DNA of 46,546 nt from Clostridiales bacterium (GCA_022800315.1 JAAWQC010000019.1:1-46546); one strand, 5' to 3'. Positions 7,608-16,202 are shown, counted from the first letter of the stretch. The notes: a model not told the origin generated them from the sequence alone. Numbers and translations: made by a program.

Positions 7608-9758
7608 TTAATCGCGCAGGGACAGCATGGACTGCTGGATATCACCCGCCGGTCCGCGCAGAACGGCCAGTGTGAGATGGCAACAGCGATATTGCCCGTT
7701 CACCAGACGGAGCCGAAGGTCTGCGAGCGCTTGGGAGGCGCCGTCATCAATCTGTTTTTCAAAGGCTTCCGCCTGCTCCCAGTCGCCGGGATGAATGTCC
7801 GCACGGGAAGGAAGCAGGCGGCCTGTTATTTCCTTAATAGTGTGATAGAACGAAAAACGGCAGGCTGATGGTGTCATATAGCGGAGCCCCTCCGGCCCGT
7901 ATTCCAGCACCAGGGAACCGGAGAGTTCCAGCAAAGTGCGGTAACAGGCGCAGTCTCCCTGGCGCTGCAGGCAGGGAATGCTTGAGCGGGCGTTGGATGA
8001 ACCGAGCAGTGGACAGGGAGGCGGGACACCGTCCCGCGCTCCCCGGCCCCCTTTCCGCATCGTCGGCTGATAGAGCAGGCAGCGGTCGCGCCCCTGCCGT
8101 TTGGCTTCGTACAGAGCGATGTCGGCATGGTTGTACAGCTCATCAAAGGAAACGCCGTCCCGGGGATAAACAGCGGCACCCAGGCTGCCGGTGGTGCGTA
8201 TACCGTCCTCGAAGGAGCAGGACAGCGCCCGGCTGACGCGATGGAGAACCGCCTGCTGATCGGTATGAACGCCGATATCGTGGGGCTGAAAAGGCTCGGG
8301 GGGCAGGTTTTTTAAAAGAAGGGCAAATTCATCGCCGCCCAGACGGCCGATCAGGTCGTCGGAACGCAGGACGCTGCGCAGGGAGGCCGCGGTCGAAGTC
8401 AGTACGTAATCCCCGAACTGATGGCCCATACGGTCATTCAGCTCTTTGAAATGGTCGATGTCCACCATAACCAGAGTATGCTGATCCTGCGGGCCGCTGT
8501 TTTTGAGCAGAGCCTCCACCTGCTCCAAAAGAGTGCCGCGATTGAATACCCCGGTGAGGGAATCCCTGGTGGACCGCTCCTGCAGCAGCAGATGGCGGCG
8601 TTTCTCCTGATCGATGTTTTTGACAAGGATAAAAGCCTTGATATCGTCGGAGTAGGGGTCGGGAAGCAGCTGGACGGTGGCCTGTGTCCAATAGGGATGG
8701 CCCCCTTCGTCCAGACGACGACATTCCAATGAGCATTCACGCGTCCCCTGATCGAATTGTTCCAGCAGGGAGGAGCGGGCGAAAAATGCGCCGTAAGCCT
8801 GCCGGTCGTCGGGATAGATGACATTGCGCAGCAGATAATCCAGTGCACCGTCGTAGGAACGGAACAGGTGATCCGGCAGCTGCTGTGCGGCATCCTCACC
8901 GATGTGCTCCAGGTAATCGCCCTTGAGGCTGCACTCGTAATAGGCGACGGCGTTTTTCAACTGCTCCTGATAGTACTGGCTCCATTTTTTATACGCCATT
9001 TCCCGTTCTCGCTGCTCGTTGATATTTTCAAAGGACACCAGCGCGTGCAGAGGCTTGCCCTCCCGATCGTAAACCATGGAAAAGGTACAATGGTACCACG
9101 AGTATACCTCTTTTTTTCGATAGTGGATGACCACTTCTCCCTGTGGTTTACCCGCCAGCATGTCATGATAAAACCGAAAGTACTCCTCGCGGGTATCCGG
9201 TGAAGCGTAATCGCTGTGGCTGTCCGGCAGATTTTCCACCCGTTCCGGAAGACCCCATTCTTCTGCCGCGTCGGGGGTCAGCACCGCGGTTCGGGTATCC
9301 AGATAATAACGGTAGATGAACCGGCCGGTCTGTTTGAACAGCAGCTGATGCTCCTCCGCGCCCCGTATCAGGCGGTCCAGGGTGTCCGCCCTGTCGGTAA
9401 TGTCCAGTACGGCACAGTTGAGGCTGTCGACGTCCGCCTGCTCCTGCTGGCAGCAGAGGACAACGGTCAGCACCTGCCCCTGCCGGCTGACCCCGCGGGT
9501 CTCCAGCTGAAAGGAGTACTGATGGGATGAAAGGGCGTTTTGAATCGTTTCCTTGACCGTTGTCCAGCCGGGAGGATAGGTGATAAAACTGAGAGAGGTA
9601 AAGCCCGCAGACTCGGCCGATTCGGCCGTATATCCGAACAGGTGGTAATAAGCGCCGTTCGCATAGCGGATAGTCAGGGATTCGTCGAGAAGCACCTGGC
9701 AAATCCCACAGGACAGGTGATCTGCCTGAACCGGGCAGCCTTCCTCTATGTCATGCAT
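7608..9758 (-). CDS. Diguanylate cyclase with PAS-type sensors and an extra domain after GGDEF
   Basis: The start is set at the ATG at 9758, five bases after GGAGGGG; a GTG ten codons upstream has no ribosome site. The 716-residue product is predicted soluble. Residues about 15-125 form a PAS domain (YANGAYYHLFGYTAES), about 135-250 and 270-385 are two further PAS-like units, and about 398-565 is a GGDEF domain with intact GGDEF (474-478) and an RSDD inhibitory site (465-468) five residues before it. It should therefore make c-di-GMP from GTP and be product-inhibited. About 140 residues follow GGDEF; their pattern (SLVLEYGPEGLRYMTPS) suggests a degenerate PAS-like module, which is an uncommon position. 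There is no EAL domain. The gene is monocistronic and its c-di-GMP could influence the surface cluster next door; that link is only inferred. Confidence 0.85.
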   Translation of the reverse strand: MHDIEEGCPVQADHLSCGICQVLLDESLTIRYANGAYYHLFGYTAESAESAGFTSLSFITYPPGWTTVKETIQNALSSHQYSFQLETRGVSRQGQVLTVVLCCQQEQADVDSLNCAVLDITDRADTLDRLIRGAEEHQLLFKQTGRFIYRYYLDTRTAVLTPDAAEEWGLPERVENLPDSHSDYASPDTREEYFRFYHDMLAGKPQGEVVIHYRKKEVYSWYHCTFSMVYDREGKPLHALVSFENINEQREREMAYKKWSQYYQEQLKNAVAYYECSLKGDYLEHIGEDAAQQLPDHLFRSYDGALDYLLRNVIYPDDRQAYGAFFARSSLLEQFDQGTRECSLECRRLDEGGHPYWTQATVQLLPDPYSDDIKAFILVKNIDQEKRRHLLLQERSTRDSLTGVFNRGTLLEQVEALLKNSGPQDQHTLVMVDIDHFKELNDRMGHQFGDYVLTSTAASLRSVLRSDDLIGRLGGDEFALLLKNLPPEPFQPHDIGVHTDQQAVLHRVSRALSCSFEDGIRTTGSLGAAVYPRDGVSFDELYNHADIALYEAKRQGRDRCLLYQPTMRKGGRGARDGVPPPCPLLGSSNARSSIPCLQRQGDCACYRTLLELSGSLVLEYGPEGLRYMTPSACRFSFYHTIKEITGRLLPSRADIHPGDWEQAEAFEKQIDDGASQALADLRLRLVNGQYRCCHLTLAVLRGPAGDIQQSMLSLRD

Positions 9759-10154
9759 GACGACCCCTCCAACGGATAAATCTGGCACTGCTAAGGTTGA
9801 TTATAGAACGGAGAAAGGGAAAACAAAATCGAATCTTTGTCGTTCCTTTCCTATATTTTTCGAGCTTTCCTCTCGAAAGACAGCGGGGAGGGGATATAGC
9901 CCCCATAATATGGTGAAACCGCAAAAGAGTCACTAAAATAGACGAAAAGGAGTAAAAGAATACGAAAGAGTTTACTGAAAAAGAAAGGAACAGAGGAAAG
10001 AAAGAGAGCCATCATGAGAAAAGGGAAGGATACGCGAAAAAGGGAATAGTATGAGAGAGGAATAATGTGACGGTACAGCAGGTGTATACTAAATGTACGA
10101 CAAAGTGAGTGTATATCCGTATATTTATAAAAAGGTGTAACAGGAGAAGCAGAT
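9759..10154. other. Purine-biased intergenic stretch between divergent genes
   Basis: It separates the minus-strand cyclase from the plus-strand small membrane protein. A TATAAT on the minus strand (9805-9800) could be the cyclase -10 box, but its -35 region is poor. From about 9938 to 10070 the plus strand is almost all purine. An 11-codon frame (10015-10050, MRKGKDTRKRE) lies inside, after a purine-rich stretch. I see no terminator and no known riboswitch. Confidence 0.5.
9800..9805 (-). promoter_or_regulatory. Candidate -10 box of the diguanylate cyclase gene
   Basis: A perfect TATAAT lies 42 bases before the chosen ATG. The best -35 match is TTGTTT at only 15 bases, so the promoter is weak or depends on an activator. 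Confidence 0.35.
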
Positions 10155-10367
10155 ATGTTCTTTTTTGTTGGCGCTATATTGTTTGCAGGGCTGATTTTAC
10201 TTCGAAAATATGTTCCTAAAGGGTTTATCGCAGCACAGGCCGCCGCAGGATTAATATGGGCCTATGTACAGGTTGACCGCTATTTTGAAATATTTCTGGA
10301 TTTTCTGCCGTTATGGATACTGGCCTCACTGGCGGCGCTGGCGGTAAAACCCAAGGAAAAAACGTAA
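10155..10367 (+). CDS. Small membrane protein of unknown function
   Basis: Seventy residues, with two hydrophobic segments (about 2-20 and 48-64) and a middle stretch of moderate hydrophobicity; the C terminus is KPKEKT. The ATG follows AGGAG at a normal distance. A terminator follows, so it is probably a single-gene unit. I do not recognise the family. Its composition, ribosome site and terminator argue that it is real. GC content is lower than in the flanking core genes. Confidence 0.6.
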   Translation: MFFFVGAILFAGLILLRKYVPKGFIAAQAAAGLIWAYVQVDRYFEIFLDFLPLWILASLAALAVKPKEKT

Positions 10368-10407
10368 ATAAAGTTTGTCATCACAAATCAGGGAGTCCTA
10401 TAGATAC

Positions 10408-10443
10408 GAAAAAGGCGGCAACCAAAATGGTTGCCGCCTTTTA
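10408..10443 (+). terminator. Intrinsic terminator after the small membrane protein gene
   Basis: AAAGGCGGCAACCA pairs perfectly with TGGTTGCCGCCTTT across a three-base loop, ending in TTTTAT. It is symmetric enough to act in both directions. Confidence 0.85.
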
Positions 10444-10582
10444 TATGTGTAAGGGCTACAAAAAAGATGTTTTGCGTTTTCGGTGAGTGGATTCGGACCC
10501 TTGCGTCCCCGAAAAAGATTGGTAGCAAGCCGGAGCGTTGCGAGGGCGCAGGCGAGCAGCAAAGGCGCAGTGTGACTTTTGT

Positions 10583-10620
10583 AAAAAAAATCGCCGCAAG
10601 CGATATGTAGCTTGCGGCGA
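10583..10620 (-). terminator. Intrinsic terminator of tRNA-Ala
   Basis: On the minus strand CGCCGCAAGC pairs with GCTTGCGGCG around an eight-base loop and is followed by eight T residues. It stands three bases after the encoded CCA end. Confidence 0.85.
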
Positions 10621-10622
10621 CG

Positions 10623-10699
10623 TGGTGGACCCGAGGAGGATCGAACTCCCGAACCTCACGGATGCGAACCGTGCGCTCTCCCAGCTGAGCTACGGGCCC
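10623..10699 (-). tRNA. tRNA-Ala (anticodon CGC)
   Basis: The minus strand folds into a full cloverleaf: acceptor GGGCCCG with CGGGTCC (one G-T pair), D arm GCTC-AGCTGGGA-GAGC, anticodon arm CACGG-TTCGCAT-CCGTG and T arm GGGAG-TTCGATC-CTCCT, with CCA encoded. Loop positions 34-36 are CGC (10664-10666), which reads GCG alanine codons. Those codons are common in this GC-rich genome. A terminator follows directly, so it is a single-gene unit. Confidence 0.97.
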
Positions 10700-10805
10700 T
10701 TATCACTGCTGCCCGTACAGAATAACCCGTAACAGGCACTTCCTTATATTAGACGAAAACCGTCAGCTTGTCAAGGGCATTTTTCCCGGTCCACCATGAA
10801 AAAGA

Positions 10806-10845
10806 AAGAAAAAGGCACCCCTCCACCGATGAGATGAAGGGGCGC
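10806..10845 (-). terminator. Intrinsic terminator after the 10870-11139 gene
   Basis: In minus-strand RNA GCGCCCCT pairs with AGGGGTGC (one G-U pair) across a 15-base loop, followed by CTTTTTCTTTC. Confidence 0.7.
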
Positions 10846-10869
10846 AGATTCCCCGCGTTTCAGGCGGCT

Positions 10870-11139
10870 TCATCGAATCAGAGTAAAGAGGAGAGTGGCG
10901 GCCAACGCGCCTATAAGCCCGCTGCCGCTTCCCAGCAGAAGCAGGCGCATACGGTGACGGCGGCTGCGTTTCAGGCCAGAATACCCTCCCGCGGTTCTTA
11001 CCAGTCGGCTCGCCTCCTCGTGCAGACGGTCACCGGGTGCATCCGCACAATTGGGACGGACGATCAGTAGCGCCCGCTCGAAATACGGATTTCCCGTATC
11101 GGTAATTTCAATAATTTGCCGATTGATCCCCTTTATCAT
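10870..11139 (-). CDS. Conserved small membrane protein, function unknown
   Basis: The 89-residue product starts MIKGINRQIIEITDTGNPYFERALLIVR and ends in one membrane segment (about 66-88) preceded by the basic stretch KRSRRHRMR. The beginning (an MIKGI opening followed by an F/YEQA-type block and an IV-R stretch) resembles a small uncharacterised clostridial family with a C-terminal anchor. The N-terminal domain should face the cytoplasm. AAAGGGG stands seven bases before the ATG, and a terminator follows. No function can be assigned. Confidence 0.65.
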   Translation of the reverse strand: MIKGINRQIIEITDTGNPYFERALLIVRPNCADAPGDRLHEEASRLVRTAGGYSGLKRSRRHRMRLLLLGSGSGLIGALAATLLFTLIR

Positions 11140-11497
11140 GACGATACCCCTTTCCCTGCCGGACCTTCTCCTGACGAGTATTGCCGGGGAAAGACAGATC
11201 TATACAGCGAAGGAGGGACAGCCGTCCGACAGGACGGAGTATGTTAAATAATGGATGATTTGATAGTTATATGCTATTTTTGTCGAATGTTGGCGGGGAT
11301 TATAACTCCGTGTAAAATCGAGGTTAAGGGAGGCAGTGTGGAAAACTCAGTGGAAAATGTGGACAAATCCCCGTTTTCAGCCCGGAAATTCCCCGTTGAA
11401 AATGTGAAAACCCTCTTTTTGGCATTCTGACGGCGGAAAATGTCATACTGCGGGTTGAATGACCTTTACGAACAGAGGACAACCGCAAATCGCGGTG
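11140..11497. other. Intergenic stretch with repeated GTGGAAAA-like words
   Basis: No gene is evident between two minus-strand genes. The part from 11337 to 11440 has several related words, TGTGGAAAA (11337-11345), TGGAAAA, TGTGGACAA (11358-11366), GTTGAAAATGTGAAAA and CGGAAAATG. Two of them are one base away from a reversed DnaA box. A small hairpin (ACCGC-GATTT-GCGGT) lies shortly after the stop of the 11498 gene but lacks a T-run. Confidence 0.45.
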
Positions 11498-12187
11498 TTA
11501 TTCCGGTCGGCGGGAGGTCAGCCAGCCGATGGAACGCTCCACCGAATCGCGGGAATTGCCCCAGTCGGCCCCCTCGCTGCGATAATCGAACATTTTGCAG
11601 AAATGGGAGACGTCACCCTGCAGCTCGGTGAGGGACCCGCGGCAGAGATTCGCTGACTGACGGACGAAATCCGTCGCCGTCTTTTTCCCCATATGGCCGG
11701 CGGCAGCGCACACCTGTGCGAAGTGGGGGAGACAGAGGCAGGGCTGCTCCCCGTACATCCGGCGAAAGTCGCTCTCCCGCTCCCACAGACGGCACACGGT
11801 AGCCAGCATGCGCTCCATGGCCCAGTCCACCTGCTGACACACAAAGCAGGTGTGCAGCGGTTTGTCGGCCGATTCCGCCTGTTTTTTTACATTCGGTCCG
11901 AAGGGGGAGGAGAGGTTGGAAAACACCTGTTTTTCGATTTCCTGCAGGCGGGTTTCCAGCATCAGGGCAACCCCGAGCCGGTTGCGTTTTTTCAGCAGCA
12001 TGCCATAATGACCGGCGCAGAAACCGAGCTGGTTTGTCTGAACACGGACATCCGGTTCCATCAGGGCGGCACCGGTGATATAGTCGGTAACCCGCTGTTC
12101 GAGCAGGTCGCGCATGCGGCAGATCGGACAGCCGTCCCGTTCTTCAAACACCTCGCTGACCGGGAGACTGGTGATATCTTCGCGCAT
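11498..12187 (-). CDS. DUF6062-like cysteine-rich protein
   Basis: The 229-residue product has paired-cysteine motifs spread along a helical protein: CPIC (20-23), GFCAGH near 56, CFVC near 113 and CLCLPH near 150. This order (CPxC, FC-x2-H, CxxC, C-x2-H) matches what I recall of DUF6062 proteins in Firmicutes; the cysteines and histidines could bind metal. No enzymatic function is known. An AAAGGA element lies 12 bases before the ATG, rather far. The gene is divergent from ogg, and the gap contains a 9-bp inverted repeat that could be an operator or overlapping promoters. Confidence 0.65.
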   Translation of the reverse strand: MREDITSLPVSEVFEERDGCPICRMRDLLEQRVTDYITGAALMEPDVRVQTNQLGFCAGHYGMLLKKRNRLGVALMLETRLQEIEKQVFSNLSSPFGPNVKKQAESADKPLHTCFVCQQVDWAMERMLATVCRLWERESDFRRMYGEQPCLCLPHFAQVCAAAGHMGKKTATDFVRQSANLCRGSLTELQGDVSHFCKMFDYRSEGADWGNSRDSVERSIGWLTSRRPE

Positions 12188-12282
12188 ATTGTGAACCTAT
12201 CCTTTCCTATGGAATCCAACGGGGAATCCCTCGGCAGCAGGTGGCCGCTTACGCCGGTACTTATCCGAAATTCCCAGTCCCC

Positions 12283-12305
12283 AGTATAGCATGTTGTGCT
12301 ATACT
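12283..12305. promoter_or_regulatory. Inverted repeat between divergent genes
   Basis: AGTATAGCA and TGCTATACT flank a five-base spacer. Each arm contains a TATACT -10-like box on opposite strands, so the element could be a repressor site, a pair of overlapping divergent promoters, or both. Confidence 0.45.
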
Positions 12306-12338
12306 TTGTATAGAATCCAATGGAAAGGCGGATTGCCC

Positions 12339-13196
12339 ATGACGATAGACTATACGCCGGCAGGCGTTTTGATACGGGAGCCGGAATGGCTCACCCTGGA
12401 GCCGACGCTGGACAGCGGTCAGTGCTTCCGTTTCAGCCGGCGGGATGACGGAGCCTGGACAGGTGTCGCGGGTGGACGCGCGGCCGTCCTGCGTGAGACG
12501 GAAGAAGGATTGCTGTTTGCGGGAATGACCATTGACGACTTTGACGATTTCTGGAGAGGATATTTTGACCTGGACCGGGATTACGGGTCTATCCTGCGTT
12601 CTTTTCCGCAGGATGGGCGGCTGGGGGAATGCCTGCGTTTTGCGCCCGGTGTTCGAATCCTGCGGCAGGAGGGATTCGAGGCCCTGCTCTCCTTTATCCT
12701 CTCACAGAACAACAACGTCCCCCGTATCAAGGGTATCGTGGATCGCCTGTGCCGTTTGTGGGGAGAGCCTGTTCAGATGGAAGAAACGGCCGCGGAGGAG
12801 GAACCGCTGTACGCCTTCCCCCTGCCGGAAAGGCTGGCTTCCCTGACGGTGGACGACCTGGCGCCGCTGCGCGCCGGCTGGCGGGCGGCGTATCTGCTGG
12901 ATGCCTCCCGTAAGGTGGCCACCGGTGAAATCGATCTGGAGGGGATTGCCGGTCTGCCCCTCGACGAGGCGCGGCTGCGCCTGCAGACCATCCGCGGGGT
13001 GGGACCCAAGGTGGCCGAGTGCGTCCTGCTGTACGGTCTGGGCCGTCTGGAGGCGTTTCCGCTGGACGTTTGGATGAAGAGGGCGATGACGCGGCTGTTC
13101 CCCGATATGACGCCGGAAAGCTTTGGCCCCTATGCCGGAGTTGCCCAGCAGGCAGTATTCCACTATTGCCGTTGTCATCCGGAGGAGGTCTCCTGA
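12339..13196 (+). CDS. ogg: 8-oxoguanine DNA glycosylase (OGG1 type)
   Basis: The enzyme removes 8-oxoguanine from DNA by base excision and can cut the strand by beta-lyase action. The 285-residue product has the OGG N-terminal domain (ECLRFAPGVRIL near 97), the helix-hairpin-helix TIRGVGPKVAECV (217-229) with catalytic Lys224, and Asp243 in FPLDVWMKRA, both at the expected spacing. The start is the ATG at 12339, seven bases after AAAGGCGG; an upstream in-frame start lacks a ribosome site. It stands alone, divergent from the DUF6062-like gene and followed by the CIRCE element of clpB. Confidence 0.92.
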   Translation: MTIDYTPAGVLIREPEWLTLEPTLDSGQCFRFSRRDDGAWTGVAGGRAAVLRETEEGLLFAGMTIDDFDDFWRGYFDLDRDYGSILRSFPQDGRLGECLRFAPGVRILRQEGFEALLSFILSQNNNVPRIKGIVDRLCRLWGEPVQMEETAAEEEPLYAFPLPERLASLTVDDLAPLRAGWRAAYLLDASRKVATGEIDLEGIAGLPLDEARLRLQTIRGVGPKVAECVLLYGLGRLEAFPLDVWMKRAMTRLFPDMTPESFGPYAGVAQQAVFHYCRCHPEEVS

Positions 13197-13207
13197 TCGA
13201 AATCGCT

Positions 13208-13234
13208 TTAGCACTCTATTTTAGAGAGTGCTAA
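13208..13234 (+). promoter_or_regulatory. CIRCE operator (HrcA binding site) upstream of clpB
   Basis: The sequence is TTAGCACTC, nine bases, GAGTGCTAA, an exact match to the CIRCE consensus. It lies about 135 bases before the clpB ATG and 12 bases after the ogg stop. HrcA represses such promoters and releases them under heat stress. Confidence 0.95.
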
Positions 13235-13369
13235 AATTCATAATTTGTACATAATTACGCAAACCTCCTGACATATTTTTCCCTTACTATGAAATCATAG
13301 TAAAAATAGAATCATAGCAATGATGAAGATCATAAAGATGCACTTGCTTTGATATAAGGAGGGTTCACT

Positions 13370-15991
13370 ATGAACGCACAGAAATTCACTCAAAAGTCGT
13401 TGGAAGCGATGGAGCACGCCCAGCAGCTGACCATTGCCCGACAGAACCAGCAAATGGAGCAGATTCATCTGCTGCTGGCGCTGCTGACGCAGGAGCAGGG
13501 GCTGATACCACAGCTGCTGCGCAAAATGGGCGTGGATGACGACGCGCTGCGGGCGAAAGCAGAGCAGGCGGCCGACCGGCTGCCTGGCGTCAGCGGCCCC
13601 GGGCGTGAAAACGACAAGTTCTATATATCACGTGAGGTGGACGAAGTACTGGCCGCTGCGGAAAAGGCCGCCGATGGGATGAGGGACGAATACGTTTCGG
13701 TGGAGCATCTGTTTCTCGCCCTGCTGGAACATGCCGACAACACACTGAAAGATCTCTTCCGTGATGCCGGCATACGGAAAAACGACTTCCTCAAAACCCT
13801 GGCGACGGTGCGCGGCGGTGCGCGGGTACAGACCGACAACCCCGAATCCACCTACGACGCGCTGAAAAAATACGGCGTGGACCTGGTGGAGAGAGCTCGT
13901 AAAAAGGAGCTGGACCCCGTCATCGGCCGGGACGATGAAATCCGTAACGTCATCCGCATCCTGTCCCGCAAGAGCAAGAATAATCCCGTCCTCATCGGAG
14001 AGCCGGGCGTGGGCAAAACCGCGATTGCCGAAGGGCTGGCTCAGCGCATCGTGCGGGGAGACGTACCCCACAGCCTGCGGGACAAGACCATCTTTTCACT
14101 GGATATGGGCGCCCTGATCGCCGGCGCCAAGTACCGCGGCGAGTTCGAGGAACGGCTGAAGGCGGTGCTGGGTGAGGTGCGCGGCAGCGAAGGACGCATC
14201 CTGCTGTTTATCGACGAGCTGCATACCATCGTGGGGGCGGGGAAGACCGAAGGCTCCATGGACGCCGGCAACCTGCTCAAGCCGCTGCTGGCGCGGGGCG
14301 AGCTGCACTGCATCGGGGCCACTACCCTCAACGAGTACCGGCAGTACATCGAAAAGGACGCGGCGCTGGAGCGTCGGTTCCAGCCGGTGCTGGTGGGAGA
14401 GCCGACGGTGGAAGATACCATCGCCATCCTGCGGGGGCTGAAAGAGCGGTACGAGGTGTATCACGGCGTCAAAATTACCGACAACGCCATCGTCGCTGCC
14501 GCCGTCCTGTCCAATCGCTATATTACCGACCGTTTTCTGCCCGATAAGGCCATCGACCTGATCGACGAGGCCTGCGCCATGATCCGTACCGAAATCGACT
14601 CTATGCCCACCGAGCTGGATGTGATCCAGCGCAAGATCATCCAGCACGAAATCGAGGAAGCGGCGCTGAAGAAGGAGAAGGACCCCCTCTCAGAGGAGCG
14701 GCTGCGGGAGATTCAGAGGGAACTGGCGGGTATGCGGGAGCAGTTTAACGAGATGAAAGCCCGCTGGGATAATGAAAAGGCCGCTATCGGCAAGGTGCAG
14801 GCGCTGCGCAGGCAAATCGAGGAGCTCGGTGCCGACATCGAGCGGGCGGAGCAGGAATACGACCTGAATAAGGCCGCCGAGCTGAAATACGGCCGCCTGC
14901 CCGCCCTGCAAAAGGAGCTGGCCATGGAAGAAAAGGCGGCGGAGGAGCACACCCGGGGACAAAGCGGCAGCCTGCTGCGGGATAAGGTCACCGACGAGGA
15001 GATCGCCCGTATCATCGAACGCTGGACCGGCATACCGGTGGCCCGTCTGATGGAGGGCGAGCGGGAAAAGGTGCTGCATCTGGCGGACATACTGCATCAG
15101 CGGGTCGTGGGGCAGGACGAGGCGGTCACATTGGTCACCGAGGCGATCATGCGGTCGCGGGCGGGGATTCAGGACCCCGACCGGCCCCTGGGATCCTTTT
15201 TGTTCCTGGGTCCCACCGGCGTGGGCAAGACCGAGCTGGCGAAAGCGCTGAGCGAATGCCTATTCGATGATGAAAAGAACCTGATCCGCATCGATATGAG
15301 CGAATATATGGAGAAATTCTCCGTTTCTCGCCTGATCGGGGCGCCTCCCGGCTATGTGGGGTACGAGGAAGGGGGCCAGCTCACCGAGGCGGTCCGGCGC
15401 AAGCCCTATTCGGTCGTGCTGTTCGACGAGGTGGAAAAGGCCCATCCCGACGTCTTTAACGTGCTGCTGCAGGTGCTCGACGACGGACGTATCACCGATT
15501 CCCAGGGGCGGACGGTGGATTTCAAAAACACCATCCTGATCCTGACCTCCAATCTGGGTTCCGCCGCGCTGCTGGAAGGGATAGGCGCCGACGGCGCGAT
15601 TACGCAGGAAGCGAAGAGGCAGGTGGAGGAGCAGCTGCGTCGGACCTTCCGGCCTGAATTTCTCAACCGGCTCGATGAGATCGTATTCTACAAACCGCTG
15701 ACCAGGGACAATATCGGGCGGATCGTCGATTTGATGCTGCGGGATGTGAACCGTCGTCTCCAGGACAAACAGCTGCGCTGTGAGGTTACTCCCGCCGCGC
15801 GTGAGTTTTTGGCCGATAACGGATACGATCCGGTTTACGGTGCGCGGCCCCTGCGCCGCTTTATCCAAAAGGAGGTGGAGACCCGTCTCAGCCGAAAAAT
15901 TCTGGAAGGGAAACTGCTGCCGGGTACCTGCCTGATGGTTGATGCGAAGGACGGAGCGCTGACGGTGGATACTGCCGGCCGGCAGTCCTGA
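13370..15991 (+). CDS. clpB: ATP-dependent disaggregase ClpB
   Basis: This AAA+ chaperone threads aggregated proteins through a hexameric ring together with DnaK. The 873-residue length is normal. An N domain (1-145) is followed by AAA1 with Walker A GEPGVGKT (210-217), a coiled-coil middle domain (about 405-520, with DELDVIQ-type start and heptad helices) and AAA2 with Walker A GPTGVGKT (614-621), then the C-terminal domain with [14 protein letters not shown]. The middle domain separates it from ClpA/ClpC. AAGGAGGG precedes the ATG at a good distance. The CIRCE element upstream places it under HrcA. Two terminators follow. Confidence 0.97.
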   Translation: MNAQKFTQKSLEAMEHAQQLTIARQNQQMEQIHLLLALLTQEQGLIPQLLRKMGVDDDALRAKAEQAADRLPGVSGPGRENDKFYISREVDEVLAAAEKAADGMRDEYVSVEHLFLALLEHADNTLKDLFRDAGIRKNDFLKTLATVRGGARVQTDNPESTYDALKKYGVDLVERARKKELDPVIGRDDEIRNVIRILSRKSKNNPVLIGEPGVGKTAIAEGLAQRIVRGDVPHSLRDKTIFSLDMGALIAGAKYRGEFEERLKAVLGEVRGSEGRILLFIDELHTIVGAGKTEGSMDAGNLLKPLLARGELHCIGATTLNEYRQYIEKDAALERRFQPVLVGEPTVEDTIAILRGLKERYEVYHGVKITDNAIVAAAVLSNRYITDRFLPDKAIDLIDEACAMIRTEIDSMPTELDVIQRKIIQHEIEEAALKKEKDPLSEERLREIQRELAGMREQFNEMKARWDNEKAAIGKVQALRRQIEELGADIERAEQEYDLNKAAELKYGRLPALQKELAMEEKAAEEHTRGQSGSLLRDKVTDEEIARIIERWTGIPVARLMEGEREKVLHLADILHQRVVGQDEAVTLVTEAIMRSRAGIQDPDRPLGSFLFLGPTGVGKTELAKALSECLFDDEKNLIRIDMSEYMEKFSVSRLIGAPPGYVGYEEGGQLTEAVRRKPYSVVLFDEVEKAHPDVFNVLLQVLDDGRITDSQGRTVDFKNTILILTSNLGSAALLEGIGADGAITQEAKRQVEEQLRRTFRPEFLNRLDEIVFYKPLTRDNIGRIVDLMLRDVNRRLQDKQLRCEVTPAAREFLADNGYDPVYGARPLRRFIQKEVETRLSRKILEGKLLPGTCLMVDAKDGALTVDTAGRQS

Positions 15992-15997
15992 GTAAAC

Positions 15998-16030
15998 AGC
16001 CAGCCGGGACAATCGTCCCGGCTGGTTTTA
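15998..16030 (+). terminator. Intrinsic terminator of clpB
   Basis: AGCCAGCCGGGAC pairs with GTCCCGGCTGGTT around an AATC loop, then TTTTAT. Confidence 0.85.
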
Positions 16031-16039
16031 TATGGAAAA

Positions 16040-16066
16040 CGTCGCCGAAATTAGGCGGCGATTTTT
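16040..16066 (+). terminator. Second terminator-like hairpin after clpB
   Basis: CGTCGCC pairs with GGCGGCG (one G-T pair) around seven bases and is followed by ATTTTTCG. It is a backup stop just before the next promoter. Confidence 0.55.
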
Positions 16067-16075
16067 CGTGTTTTA

Positions 16076-16104
16076 TTGACAAGGACTGTGCGCTGAGGTA
16101 TACT
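16076..16104 (+). promoter_or_regulatory. Sigma-A-type promoter of the tyrosine-kinase module
   Basis: TTGACA (16076-16081), 17 bases, TATACT (16099-16104). About 95 bases of leader RNA would follow before the GTG start. Confidence 0.85.
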
Positions 16105-16124
16105 AATGCAGATCGTGGCCGAGA

Positions 16125-16158
16125 CGTTATTGCCGCTTGAGACCGCACGGCAATAACG
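16125..16158 (+). promoter_or_regulatory. Leader hairpin upstream of the co-polymerase gene
   Basis: CGTTATTGCCG and its exact complement CGGCAATAACG flank a 12-base loop in the untranslated leader. No T-run follows, so it is not a simple terminator; it may be a protein-binding or antitermination element. Confidence 0.5.
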
Positions 16159-16202
16159 CCTTTATCGGTAAAAGGGCCATAAATGCTAAAGGAGGAGCTT
16201 CG

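Noticed and set aside
10623-10699. tRNA-Ala as an integration site of a mobile element
   Set aside because: There is no integrase, no duplicated tRNA 3' end and no phage-like gene on either side.
10456-10732. Short open frames across the tRNA region on both strands
   Set aside because: They overlap the tRNA-Ala cloverleaf and its terminator and have no ribosome site.
16081-16200. Possible c-di-GMP riboswitch before the kinase module
   Set aside because: The conserved GEMM-type core and GNRA receptor arrangement are not present; only simple hairpins are seen.
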